DNA of 64,000 nt from NCBI GenBank assembly GCA_036346375.1, contig CM070515.1, forward strand, positions 21,226,423 to 21,290,422, written 5' to 3'. Under the pieces are notes generated by a model. The model had not been told where the DNA came from and made no database searches. It saw only the letters and a program-made list of their open reading frames with translations. Within the stretch, counting starts at the first letter, position 1; each line of letters begins with the position of its first letter. This DNA is from Guadua angustifolia (taxonomy: Eukaryota; Streptophyta; Magnoliopsida; Poales; Poaceae). A program made the translations under genes and the position numbers. Below are positions 49,001 through 61,166 of this stretch, in pieces.

Positions 49001-50588
49001 AACATTAGGGAGTCCGTTTTGCGGTTGGTTCGGAGGAAGAAACCCGAGGAGCTCTGCCCTCGTCGGCCGGCCATGGAGAAGAAGGGCGCACGGCAGCGGC
49101 GTGATTTCGCATGGGGAGAAATGGTTTTGTTGAGGGCTTTTGATTCTTGTAGCTCAGTGATGCTAAGGCTCAAGGTGATTTGAAAATGGATGATTGTAAC
49201 ACAAGAATTGCAATTGGGTTTTGAGCTCTGAAGCTTTGGCCATGGCGGAAGACAGAAGGATTTCGGGCGGCTCAGTAGGGAAGAAGAAGAGGAAGTGAGG
49301 GGAAAGGTTGTGCGAAGCCGTAGCAAGCTCAGGACGCAATTTATAGAGGCAGTGATCAATCGGATATGAATGGAGCTGAGTTTTTGCGGCGGCTGAACAA
49401 GCGGCGGGAAGCTTCTCGTTAATCTTTGCAGAGACAGCGATTCCAGCGGGCTTAACGCCGTGCTAGGGGCGATGATGTGCGGCTGGCCTTGAGCTGCGAG
49501 TTGCGGCGCCAACTGGAGGTAGTGAAGCTCTGGCAGCACACGGCTTGGTTCGGTGTTCAAGAGAGAAAGAGAGAGCTCTGCGTGAGGAAGAAGAACTGAA
49601 TTGGATTGCTCTGGATGGATGACAGATGGCAGATCTTGCGGTCGAGGTGAAATGGACGGCTCAAGAATACTGAGGCTAACTTGCCCTCGATTTGAATCAT
49701 TCAATTCGACTCAGGATTTTATGAAACTTTTGCAGAGGTTGATAAGATAAAGATAAGAGTTCAGACAAATTTTCAAATAAATATTTTTGTAGGTATTTTA
49801 TTAAAATTCTGACAATGTACACTGCACAGAGTTTCCAATTCTGTTTTTGATTTATTAGAGTGTCTCAATGAATTTATTTATTTTTCAAAATTTGTTTTTA
49901 AAAATAATTTGAGACAATAATGTTTATGTGAAATTTTCAGAATTTTATATTCATTATATAAATTATAAAAATTCTGACATTGTTATTTACAACTTTTACT
50001 AGTTTCTGTTTTTGAATTTATAAATGATTTGGATGTAAGCTTTTATTCTTGATATTTTTACCAGAGGTAGATATGGTTCTTAGGTTGGCATGGTAAAAAT
50101 ATTAGCTTGAGGATAGGTCTAGGGTCTGCTATTCAAATCTGATAAGATTTAAATCAGCTTTTCTTATTTCATAATTATTATATGTTTTCTTTTTATTTTC
50201 ATTGTTCAGATTGTCTTAATCATAATGATTTGATTCTGGAGAGATCTGGGATGCTCTGAAATTTTAATATTATTTTTGTTGATGTTTTACTTTTACTTTC
50301 TTACTTTTATCATTTTATCATTTCAATGCATTTAGCTTTTCTTTTTAAAAGCAAAAGCTCAATTAAATGCAAGAGAATCCAGAAATGTAAATTCAAATCA
50401 ACATCACATTTTAAACTCATTTTATTTGTTTTGGAAGTAACAATCTTAATTTAGAAATCTTTCTTTTATTTCTTTATTTTTATTAAGATTGTAATAGAAG
50501 AAAATGAGGAAAGAATATTGTTTAGAATCAAAATCTTGATTTCAATTAGACTTTTAATTCATTTCCATTTTTAAATATAAAACTTTCA
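46011..50588 (-). mobile_element. Second long Gypsy LTR, copy B
   Basis: Begins TGTAAAACCTATAATATATG at the junction with the LTR stub. From 46215 it is colinear with copy A (40008 onward) with long identical AT-rich stretches. Its right end lacks about 35 bp present in copy A, so it runs from 'aaaactttca' straight into CAATCGC. A 274-codon minus-strand frame (49704-48880) is open here but broken in copy A. Confidence 0.8.
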
Positions 50589-51815
50589 CAATCGCTTTGT
50601 CACCCCGAGAGCGCAGATTACCATCATCCTCGATTGAACCTTGAAAAGTGCGGGGTAAGAACTGGTAAGAACTTGGTGTGAGCTTGGCGTGTGAGATCCT
50701 CCACCGTCCACATATTAGTAGATAGGAATATACATTTTATGCGTATTTTTCTTGTCTACCACTAATAATGGCAGTCCACGAAAGAACGATGATCTATACT
50801 TGAGGATGATCCAAGCATTCCGCCAGAACAAAGAAATATATGCGAAACTTAATCATGAGTTTGAGAAAAGAAAGAAATTGAAAGAAAAAAGCACGATGAG
50901 TTCATGGAGAAATGGCGAAATGGAGAGTTAAAAATGAAAAGGTCGAGCATGGGACTATCCTTCACCAAGAATGAGAAGGAACTCTTCAAGAAAGAAGTCA
51001 AGCCTACACAATCTAAGAAGAAGGATAGTAAGTGTATTTCAATATGTAACGATAAGAATGTGCTCGCTATTCCTGCGACTAACCTCAGAGGCAAAAATGA
51101 TCAAGATGGTGTGCACCGAGTGCTACAATGACGAACAACTACATGAGCCTCATGTCTCATCGCCTACTTAGTGCACCAATGGAACATGCCAATGAAACTC
51201 AACGCAACAACTTATTCCAAACTAAGTTTGTTGTGCAAGAACGCTTGTGTACACGTCATCATTGATGGAGGAAACTGTAGCAACCTCGCAAATCTACACA
51301 TGGTCGAAACTTGGCTTGACCATGACTCCACTTCAACAACCTTACTCAATGGAATGGTTCAACTCAATTGGTAAGGTTCGGAGTAACACAAAGCGTGCAA
51401 GTTCCTGTCTCCATTGGTTCATACCATGATCATATTTGTTGTGATGTCATACCTATGGAATCATGTTCACTTTTATTAGGTAGACCTTGGTTATATGATG
51501 TTGATGCTATTCACTATGGTAGAACGAATCAATATACTTTCAAGTTTAATGGAAAGAAATTGGTTTTGAATCCAATGACTCTATTGAGCTAGCCAAAATT
51601 AATGCAAAAGAACTAATGGTAAAGAACATGAGGATGACAAACTTGTTAGTGGTGTACAACAATCTAAACCAATGTTCAAGAAAGAAATTCTTTTAAATAA
51701 GATTGTTTCCTCACATGATATTGCTTTGCACATCTGTTTCCTTGGCGCTGTTGCCACTAACCTTTTGCAGATCATGAGAAGGAGTCGAGGACGACTCCAA
51801 TTCAAGAAGGGAGGA
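50589..51815 (+). pseudogene. Gypsy gag-end and aspartic protease remnant, copy B
   Basis: Colinear with copy A. A Lys-rich gag end (50904-51131) and a protease with a clearer active site, 'IIDGGNCSNLANLHMVE' (near 51250-51305), then 'VPVSIGSYHD' and 'SLLLGRPWLYDVDAIH' (about 51380-51525). D-G-G in place of D-S/T-G is common in plant Gypsy proteases. Frame changes lie near 51310-51380 and 51585. A polypurine tract (AAGAAGGGAGGA) ends at 51815, directly before the 3' LTR. Confidence 0.78.
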
Positions 51816-52717
51816 TGATGAGGACATCACCAACATGGATACGACCAGCGTGACCACTGCCCCTCCTTCCTCTCCAGCTTCTCCAATGACTACCGACGCT
51901 GCTCCATCTTCGTCACAAATGATCGACGCTGCGGCAACTTCGTCGTCGAGAGGCCTTAATCCAAAAGCTCAGCTATTCAAGCCCACATCAACAGACAAGG
52001 GCCTCAAGCACACACCCCGAGAACAGCCCACGCGTCAAGGAAGGCCCATATGGAAGCCCAAGATGCCAAAAAGCCCGGTTCGGCCATCCAGCAGCATGCC
52101 AACTTCAAACGGGCATAACTTGGGCTCCCGGACTCCGTTTTCAGTGTGCGACCACCCGTTTGAAAGCTTAGGAGATAAGCTTTCCAATGGATCCAGCCCA
52201 ACTTCCAAATTCACTCCAGAACGACGGTAAAATGCGGAAAAATGTCACGGGCCAGAAATTCATGGTGCTACATCACCTCACTTTTGGGCCTATGGCCCAT
52301 GTATCTTAGGGTTTTGGTGGCCACCGCTGTTTTGGTTGCCCTACTCCTCCTGGCCGCCGCTATATATGTGGCCGCCACCGTTCTTTTACGCTTAGGTTTT
52401 GTTGTGTTTTGGTAGACCCCTTGTGCGTCCCTCCTCGTGTTCGCGTGTGTCGACTAGACCACCCGTGACGAGAAGTAACCTCACCTTTGTATCTTTGAGA
52501 TTATTGGATTGGAATTTCTCTCACCTTGTTCTTGCTTGTTCTCGGTTGCAGCAGGTACAAGGATCGATCGGGTTTTGATTCGATTGATCGCCTCGTGTGG
52601 TGACGCTATATTGCTTGGTTGTCGATCTTCTAGTTAGTAGCCGTTCCATCTACTTCGTGCACCATCAAACCGACGTATCGTTCTCATCAGAAGATCGGGC
52701 CGACCCCGTGCGCATCA
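51816..52717 (+). repeat. 3' LTR of the non-autonomous Gypsy element
   Basis: 902 bp, TGATGAGG...GCGCATCA, followed by target duplication ACAAC. See the 5' LTR for comparison. Confidence 0.92.
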
Positions 52718-55700
52718 ACAACCATACTCAATAAGTCGTGCACAGAATACAATTCTATTACTACATGCACGGCTTATTCCAAAGGAATGGCTGAATGGTT
52801 CTTTTGCAATAAAGCATCATTCACAAATAATCATAATAGATAGAAAAGCAGTAAAACAATAATACCCATAATAAATTTCGTAATCATTCTCAAGTAAAAC
52901 ATTTCTTATCCTTAACCAATTTCCATATCACATTGTTCACATTCCCAACCTCATTTTATTTTCAAAACTCTACCCCTTGACTGTAATCCGCGAGCATTGT
53001 CCAGTTCCGTGGACTCGGCTATTCGAATAGATTTTACACTCTACAGAGGTTGTACACTTTACCCACAAGATACAATCAACTCACCACGTCAGCCATGAAT
53101 CGCCATATAAGAGTATGCGAATGAGCGATCATAACAAAACCTTTCAGAAACTTCTAACTCAACCTAGGAACCTCTCCGGATTGCCTTCACTATCACTTCC
53201 TTCACACTGAGCCGAAGTATAGGACAGACGAACAACGTTGATTCGGTACCAAGCCGCAAAGACAGCATCGCTCCCCATCTGATTACCCCGTAATCGCCAC
53301 CTGAGGTATCAAAGGTGAGATATCAGAATCCTACTAAACTAGGTCTTCCCATTCAGACATGTGGTTGTACGAGTGACTCAGGTCAAAGGCTTGCAAGGTG
53401 AAGTTCTTAATTGACCAAGGCAAGACATCCTTCTCTCAAAATTGGCGCACAGCCCTCACAATACTCAACCCTCCCAAATGCCACGATAGCCCACCTGGCA
53501 TAAAGCCACTTGCCACTTGCCCCAGTCTAAATCATTTTACCACTTCAGTTGATATTGCGCAACACAATGCCAACAACAACTCAACATCTATGTAGAACCA
53601 CACTGGTTCCACATATCAACATTATCGTGTGGCAACACGTCACACCATTTCACAAACACATTTCATATTCCATTAATCAATATTAACCTTTTATTTTCAA
53701 AAGACATGAGTTACGTAGCATGGCTAAGCGATTATACACGGTCTAACCAACCCACGTTGGCAGGTAATAACAACCAACTAATAATCAACCATCTTAGGGT
53801 GACAAATGAATTATGGCATACAAATAATCATGGCAAGGTGATATTAGCAATTGGGTTGAATAACTAATCCCAGATTAATTTAAATCATTTTAATCTTGAA
53901 CTAGCATGCAATAATTTGAATCAAAGTAAATTTGTAAAACTGGGAGCAATATGATCAAAGCACAACTTGCCTGGCACTTGCTATAAACTGCTCTTTACTC
54001 TTTTAAATTGATCTTGACTTCCCAACCTTTGGCTCTTCAATCGAATGCTTGACTTCCTCGTCCTTGACTACTTGGTAACCACGGGCGACCGTCTAACTAC
54101 AAAAGAAGCACAAATACAACAAATCTCAAAAGGAAATTCAAATAAACTCCAAATTAAGATTAGATTGGTATTGAAAGAAAGGGATTGAATTTAGGAACTT
54201 GAATAGATTTGATCAAAAATCGGATGAAAGAGAACCGGCTTTCAGAAGATTTATCGAGAAGGTTACGACTGATCATTAGGAAAGAACGGAGTATATTCCA
54301 GGGAATATCCTTCTAGATTAATTAACTCGATTGGACAGATATTGACATACGGACAATGGTGTATCAACCAAGTCCATGAATGATTTTCCAATCAATGGCA
54401 GATTAGATTTTCAAAGATAAGACAAGGACAAGTGGGATCAACATCCACTGCGATTCGATATGGGGTTCAGTCATACATCAATGAAAAGGCTCGATGATGA
54501 TAAGGCGGCGATGATAAGAAGACGGGGCTAAACTCAAGGTGATAGGGCTAGATCACATCAGGACGATAGAAAAGATGATGACATCGCACTAGGGCTTTTA
54601 CTTGCATGCACACGTGTGATGAGAGCAAAGCGTTAATGGCGGGACGTTAACGAGAACGCAACGAGAAGAACTCAACAATATAGGCGGATTGGCGGCGACC
54701 CACTGGATTGATCACAAACTGCCGATGAACGGCTCCCGGAGCTAATAGATTAAACGGTCATAACTATTAAAATAATAGATGAAACCTAACCAAATTTTAT
54801 AGAGAGCTATCTGGGAATATTTGGCACAATATGACATGATCGGATCTGAGTTTTACCTTCTGGATCAATGGGGAACGCACGACGAAGTTTTCTGCTGTCT
54901 GCAACGCAGTCTGATCGGAGAAAAGAATTTTCTGCGCAAAATCACGAGGTCAAAACCTTGAGTTAGGGTGAGCACCATGTAGGGGACATTAAGAGGAGTC
55001 TACCATAAAAATTTCACGGCCAAACTCGCAAAAACGAGGGAGAACAGCCTCCGTCAAAATTTGATTTTTGGACGGCCGTAACTTCTGATTCCATGGACCA
55101 AATTACACGAAATTTGAAAGGGAGACAGAAGGTACTATATAGCACAAGGTGACATAGTCGGATCACTAAAAATCGTGATGAGCTGACTAGGAACGCGATG
55201 CCAAAACAAGCCAACGTTCAGCGGCGTTTCGGAGGATGAGGGATGGATTTCTAGGGTTTGGGTGAGGTCCATGGGTGGCATATGTGTGGGAGAGGCCATG
55301 GGAGGTCCACACAAGGTTGGGGTGGCGGCTAGGTTAAGAGAAACCGATTTGGAGCAAAAACGGATCAATTCGGCATTTATACGAGCATGTGGCGTGCGTG
55401 CACAGAATTGGGGCGACATTGGCCAATTGAGGACCGGCTAGTGGTGGGAATGGGGTGGAGAGGTGAGGGGAGCCCGTGGGCATGATGGCCGACGGTGGGG
55501 ATGGCCGGAGCGACGGCGAGGGCGACAGCCGACGCGACCAAAAACGGTCCGAATGGCATGGTGGCCAAAAACACAATAAAACGTGGAATTTCTCAAAACT
55601 AGCGGAAGCACAGCGTATAGAAAGATCATACTAGGCTATATCTAGAAGGAATTTGATTGGGGATTACCGGTTTGGGAGGAATCGACGACAAACCGATCTC

Positions 55701-57806
55701 GACTTGACGACGAACGAACGTAAATTCCCGGAGCAATTCTTGACGAAACCTGAATTTTCTTGAGTAGTTATGATCTACACACTAATGCGCACAAGATGAC
55801 ACGAACGGAAGTCGATTTGCCTTAACAGATCAAAAGATGGCACGGCGATGCCAACGGAGGACGTCCGGCGACTGTTTCTTCAATTTTTGGAAGGGAAAAT
55901 GTTCTGGAAATGGAGGGCAAGTGTGAGCACCGTGTTGGGGAGACTGAAACGCACATTTTGGGTGGTCACACGCGTTGAGGGAAGGAGAAACGAAAAAGTT
56001 ATGGCTTAAACAAGAAACGGCAAAGAAGTGAGTGCAGCGTCCGATTTCCTAGATTTCAGAGGGGCAAACTATAGGGGAATTGAAGCCCTTAACTAGGCCG
56101 ACGATTTGCAACTGACCTCACTCAATTTTGTTGAGAATTACAAAAGTTATTAGCATTTGAATATGGGGCTAGACATGGAGTTTGGACGTGAACAGTGTTA
56201 TTCAGTCAGGCAAGATGAACAGTGTCGTTTTTAAAGCGCGTGATATAAAATAGATAATAAGATCTAAAAATACCGGAAAAGATCCTAAAAATCATAATTA
56301 ATAGAATGGAATCCAATAAAATTGGTTTCGCTAATTTTGGATGAATTTTGGAATTTAGATTATTTCGAGACGAAAATAATGGATTTGATAAAAAGCGCGA
56401 GAGATAAAATATCAGAGTGATTCTATAAATCTTGAAAAAAATATCAAAATCATTTTGGAATATTTGGAACCTAATTCTATGAATTTTGAGATTTTTGGAG
56501 TATTTTGAAACTCAGGTGAAATTTCGAATAAGGAGCAGAATTGGAAATTCTGACTTTGCGGACGGTAAAGGATTGAACTTTAATTTCGGAAGGATTTAGA
56601 TGCTAGGTCATTTAGAACACCGAGGAAAAATCCAAATTTTGAATTTGAATGGAATTTCAATGGAAAGATTTGAATTGGAATTTGGATATAGAATTGCTCG
56701 AACAATTAATAATTCAAATTAAAAATCCAATTAAGATCCAAATATTTAAATTAATAATTTTAATTAATTTTTAGCAAATCTCAAATTTGAGAAATTCCCT
56801 GAGATACAAAGAACACTGTAAAAACTAAATTTTAAATTACTTGATGCACACAACATGCACATTAAATTGTTTTAGATTTAGAAAATTTTAAATTAAGCTT
56901 CTTTAATCAAATAAGATTGATGTAAAATTTTTGGAAAGCTAATTCAAATATAAATTTTTGAAAACTCGAATTTTGGGATGTTACATTTTACTCTGGACTT
57001 ATTTGAGTAGAACAGAGAGTTTTCCCTTTTTATCGGACCAAAGAATGCCTTTAGAAGGATTTTACCACGGACAGAGAGAATTTAGTCCGTTGTAAACACG
57101 TTCTAAAAACTTTTGGTCCGTGGCAAACTGGACAAAGGACCTGTTTGTCTTGGACTATATTTATAGACAGGAGGCTTTTTGACGCCAGACTAACTTGACT
57201 TAGTCCGTTGTAAATAGGCTTCTGCTGATGAGTTGGTCCGTTGCAAATGGATAACTCAATGTTATTCAGATTTGGTCTTAAGTCCGTTGTAAATGTGTTT
57301 CTCTCTTCTTTTAGAAATTAAGAAGAATAGCTAGACTTTCAGATATTTTCAAAGATCCACTTAGAAAAATCAGATATAGATAAGAAGATGGATCCTGAAA
57401 AATCTTCAGAAGAAAATATTCAATCAACCAACAAATCCAAAACAAGGAATTATATCTTTTGGAATTGTACCAACCTTAATTTCAAATGAGCATGAATATA
57501 AACTGTTCAAGCTGAACTGATAATACTCAAGTGCTGAAAGGAATTACTTAGATATTTTGAAGCCCTCCTCCTCTTTTTTTTTGAAAGGAGTCAGATTTGA
57601 CCTATTTACTATAGTTTAGATGGGATAAGAAGGAAGCATAGAAAGGAGAGGCTTTCAACAACAATTAGCAATTTTAGTTGTACAAACTCCTTTTTACTTA
57701 GAAAGATAGTTCTATACTATTTCAGCACTTGGAATTAATTTGTTCACATAGTGGGCAACAAGAAATGTATAGAGAGGAAGCTTGGCTCCTCCTGAATGTG
57801 ATATTA

Positions 57807-59390
57807 TCAAGCAACATTTGAAAAGGCAATAATGTTTAATTTATTTCTCAATTTAGAGAATCTGGTCTCATCAAGGGGTTTAGTGAAAATATCAGCCAAT
57901 TGGTCCTCAGTCCTTACATAACTAAGCATAATGTCACCTTTAGCAACATGATCACGAATAAAGTGATGTCGGATTTCAATATGCTTAGTCCGAGAGTGTT
58001 GGACCGGATTGTTTACTATTTTCACTGCACTTTCATTATCACATAGAAGAGGCACATTTTCAAACTTAATACCATAATCCAAGAAGGTTTGCTTGATAAA
58101 TAATTTTTGAGCACAACAACTACCAGCAGCCACATATTCGGCTTCAGTAGTGGAAAGTGCTATTGAATTTTGCTTTTTAAAACACCAAGATACTAAACAT
58201 CTTCCAAGCAGATGGCAACCCTTTGAGGTGCTTTTATGATCAATTTTGCAGCCGGCATAATCGGAATCTGAATAGCCAAGAAACTCAAATGGAGCACCTT
58301 TAGGGTACCATAAACCAATGCAAAGAGTATGCTTTAAATATCTGGAAAAAATTTTAACAGCACTAAGATGCATTTCTTTGGGGGCAGCCTGAAATCTAGC
58401 ACACATACAAACACTAAACATGATATCGGGTCTAGATGCTGTCAAATAAAGAAATAACCCTATCATGTACCTATAGAGCTTTTGGTCAACAGGCTTACCT
58501 CCCGCATCTTGATCAAGATATGTATTTGTTGCTATTGATGTTTTGATTGGCATGCATTCTTCCATCTTGAAGCGCTTGAGGAGGTCCTTAGTGTACTTTT
58601 CTTGTGAAATAAACGTTTCCTCCTTCAGTTGCTTGACTTGAAATCCGAAGAAGAAGAAAAACAGTTCTCCTATCATTGACATTTCAAACTCCTTTACCAT
58701 CATTTCACCAAATTCCACTATTCCGTTTTCATCTTGCTTGTTCCAGAATATCCATTTTGTTCTAACGACATTGTGATCTTTTGGGCGCTCCATTAAGTTC
58801 CAAACTTTGTTTCTTTTGAAGTTGTTGAGCTCTTCTTCCATAGTTATGATCCAGTCTGCATCTTCTAGTGCTTCTTTTACTGTTTTAGGTTCAACACAAG
58901 AAACAAACGAGTAATGTTCACAAAAAGATGTTTGTCTAGAGCGAGTTTGAATACCTTTATTGATTTCACCAATAATTTGGTCCGTGGGGTGATCCTTAGC
59001 AATTGTGTGATAGCTCTTGATGAAAGTTAGTCCTTCTTGATTCTTTTCTTCATCTTCTTCTTATGTTCCATCATGAAATTCCATGGATGATGTAGGTGGC
59101 TCATCTTTGTCTTCCTTGGGTTTGATATCTCTAACTTCCATCTCTTCTCATAACTTGAACCAAGGCATCATCACCTATATCATCTAAATTCTCATGCTCA
59201 CCTTGTGAGCCATTAGATTTATTAAATTTAACATCATATGTTTCTTCTACTAAGCCAGTTGTATTATTAAACACTCTATAAGCTTTAGACTTAGAAAAAT
59301 ATCCTAACATAAAACCAATATCACATCTCCTTTGAAATTTACCCAAATGTGTTCTCTTCTTATACAAAAAATTACATGCAAACTTTGCTT
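57807..59390 (-). pseudogene. Sirevirus pol remnant: integrase end, RT edges, RNase H
   Basis: Minus strand: integrase C-terminal segment (about 59390-59131, 'THLGKFQRRCDIGFMLGY'), a linker with frame breaks, the start of reverse transcriptase ('TKWIFWNKQDENGIV', near 58715), then an abrupt jump to 'MSMIGEL..FFGFQVKQLKE', skipping the palm region with the YVDD catalytic motif. The thumb and a complete-looking Copia RNase H follow ('SDSDYAG', 'STTEAEYVAA', 'CDNESAVKI', 'ADIFTKPL'), ending at 57807. The last 344 codons are uninterrupted despite the internal deletion. Reverse transcription from this copy is not possible. Confidence 0.88.
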
Positions 59391-59442
59391 ATGTTTGAAG
59401 ACAAGACCTCATAACCTGAAGCTAGCTCTCCTGCTTCCTTAA

Positions 59443-59672
59443 GGGTGTATTTGGTTACTTGTACCAAGTGGTATATGAATAAGATAGTTCAAAAAAAAGT
59501 CATCTATTTATTTGATTATTTGAATGAAATCATCCTATTCTGGATAGTGGGATACAAATTTAAGGAATATTCTCTATAAATGTTGAACCATCCCATTCAT
59601 TAAAATAATGAAATTAAATGATATAGAACCATCCCATCTTATTTAACCTCGTTCCACTAAGCAAACACATCC
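59443..59672. mobile_element. Tourist-like MITE, 230 bp
   Basis: Flanked by TAA at 59440-59442 and 59673-59675. Termini: GGGTGTATTTGGTTACTTG on the left and, as complement, GGATGTGTTTGCTTAGTGG on the right. No coding capacity. Confidence 0.8.
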
Positions 59673-59675
59673 TAA

Positions 59676-59906
59676 TGACACATGCTATTGGCGACCTTTG
59701 ATCCTGCTCAGTCAACCAGTTCCTTGCAGTCGGCAGGGGCGGAGGAGGATAAACGCAGACCAAATTGGGCCGTGGCCACCCCAGCATTTCCAGATTTGTT
59801 AAGTGGGTAGCATTTAAGCATATCCATTGCTTAGCGCCATAGAATACCATCTTGGCCACCCTTAGTATCATCTAAAGCTCCGCCACTGGTGATCGGACTC
59901 AAAGAA
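59676..59906. other. Short intergenic spacer
   Basis: 'agctccgccactgg' and 'gtggccacccc' blocks resemble a widespread grass repeat on the minus strand, but no boundaries can be set. Confidence 0.3.
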
Positions 59907-60315
59907 TTAGGGCCTGTTTGGTTCTCTGCCTAAAGGAGCCGTAACTCAAGTTAGGCATGCCATACGTGGTTAGGCAGTTGTTTGCTTTCGTACCCAGGTG
60001 AGGCGCGCCAGAGGACCTTAGGCGCGGCGCGGTCGACTCGCCAGCGAAATTTTCGCCAGATCTGTGGTGGTCAAAACGAGCGCCAAGCCTTCCGTTTTGC
60101 GCGAAACTCACCGTAATCCAAAACTAGGGTTCGAACGTGTGACGGCGATTTAAGCGGCAGCAAGGCGGCGGTGACAGTGGAGCTTGTCTCCATCAGCATC
60201 GCCGCCTCCCCCCCATCCATCGAAGTGCACTCCCCTCCCCGGAAGCGCCTCCGCCTCCTCCTTCGTCGCGGCGTTTCGACGAGGCCAAGGTCGGTAGCAA
60301 CTGCCAACCCCCTGA

Positions 60316-60589
60316 GCTCTTGTTGATTTCTTGGTCGATTCCGGTGGTGGTTGTTAGGGTTAGTACAAAATGCAGAGAGAATCAGACAGATCTGGTCTTG
60401 TACAACCTCAATCAGCATCAAGAGGCTGGATCCCCTTAAGCCCCCCTCCTGGCTCGACTTACCCTATGCTCTTGTTGATTTCTTGGTCGATTCCGGTGGT
60501 GGTTGTTAGGGTTAGTACAAAATGCAGAGAGAATCGGACAGATCTGGTCTTGTACAACCTCAATCAGCATCAAGAGGCTGGATCCCCTT
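60316..60589 (+). repeat. 122-bp direct duplication in the PIF element leader
   Basis: Copies 60316-60437 and 60468-60589 (from gctcttgttg to ggatcccctt) differ by one base and are separated by 30 bp. Confidence 0.9.
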
Positions 60590-61166
60590 TCTTTGTTTGT
60601 TGTATTTCGCAGGTACATGAGTTTTTAGATGTTTGCCATATTGCATGCTGCCTTGACCAATCTGTGTTTTTCATTACCCGATCGAATGGTCGCTAAAGGA
60701 AATTTGTTGGACGCACAACTTGAAACTTCATACTGGTATGTCGAAAACATTTACTGGGTCATGGAAATCCAGATAACTCTAGCACCAGATGTTAGTTGAA
60801 TCAATGAAGATCAGTTGTTAGTTCTCTAGCACTAGTTTTTTGTTTTCAATCAATGAAGACCAATTGTTAGTTCTCTTTAGTTTAGATGTGTCAATGTCTG
60901 AAAGTTGTGATAATGTATAGTCTCCTGCAATAATCATTTTGTTAGCTCATTTGATCTTTGCAATGTACCGCTTGTGCCCATTGTGAAATCTGATTATGCT
61001 GTAGGGAATTGTGCAATAGGTCTTCCCCCAATTGGATTTGCAAGTAATCCTTCAAGAAATCATCGGTGAGAAACCCTAATACATTTTTCATTTTTCCATA
61101 TTCCAGTTTTCAATGTTGTGCATGGCTTGGCTCTGATATGATTAAACATTTTTTATGTGTGTATAG

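Larger units (their letters stand above)
38026..52717 (+). mobile_element. Non-autonomous Gypsy element with tandemly duplicated core
   Basis: Perfect TSD ACAAC at 38021-38025 and 52718-52722. LTRs 38026-38927 and 51816-52717 are both 902 bp (TGATGAGG...GCGCATCA). A primer site and a polypurine tract are in place. Internal order: leader (38928-40002), long LTR copy A (40008-44411), gag/protease remnant A (to 45648), 362-bp LTR stub (45649-46010), long LTR copy B (46011-50588), gag/protease remnant B (to 51815). No reverse transcriptase, RNase H or integrase is visible anywhere, so it needs a partner to move. Near-identical LTRs point to recent insertion. Confidence 0.9.
37644..56985 (-). mobile_element. 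Long Gypsy LTR (solo, about 4.65 kb), split by a 14.7-kb insertion
   Basis: Left end TGTCGGGACCCGAATTCGC, right end GGGATGTTACA, with perfect 5-bp duplications TTTTA at 37639-37643 and 56986-56990. The own sequence is 37644-38025 plus 52718-56985. On the minus strand it starts TGTAACATCCC, a common start for grass Gypsy LTRs, and has a TATAAAT box at 55375-55381. There is no gag or pol of its own, so it is a solo LTR. A block TTTTACACTCTACAGAGG..TTTACCCACAAGA (near 53030-53070) is shared with the second long LTR nested inside, so the two belong to related families. Confidence 0.88.
31277..59390 (-). mobile_element. Sirevirus (Copia) element, 5'-truncated, host of the nested insertions
   Basis: Minus-strand order: integrase C-terminus and reverse transcriptase/RNase H remnant (59390-57807), spacer, env-like ORF remnant (37008-34466), polypurine tract, and 3' LTR (33940-31277). 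A Copia pol followed by a long extra ORF before the 3' LTR is the Sirevirus layout. The 5' LTR, gag, protease and most of integrase are missing; homology ends near 59390. A 19.3-kb nest (37644-56985) separates env-like region from pol. The region 56986-57300 carries tandem 'ggtccgttg' repeats resembling those in the LTR. ATTAC (31272-31276) precedes the LTR, but the opposite TSD cannot be expected with the 5' end lost. Confidence 0.8.

Noticed and set aside
48880..49704. 274-codon minus-strand open frame in long LTR copy B
   Set aside because: It is Ser/Leu/Pro-rich, without family motifs, and is interrupted in the otherwise near-identical copy A (42.4-43.5 kb). It looks like chance openness in GC-rich LTR sequence.
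40008..50588. A full nested Gypsy element with copies A and B as its two LTRs
   Set aside because: The sequence between them is repeated again after copy B, and it contains a stub of the outer element's LTR. A tandem duplication of the outer element's core explains this better.
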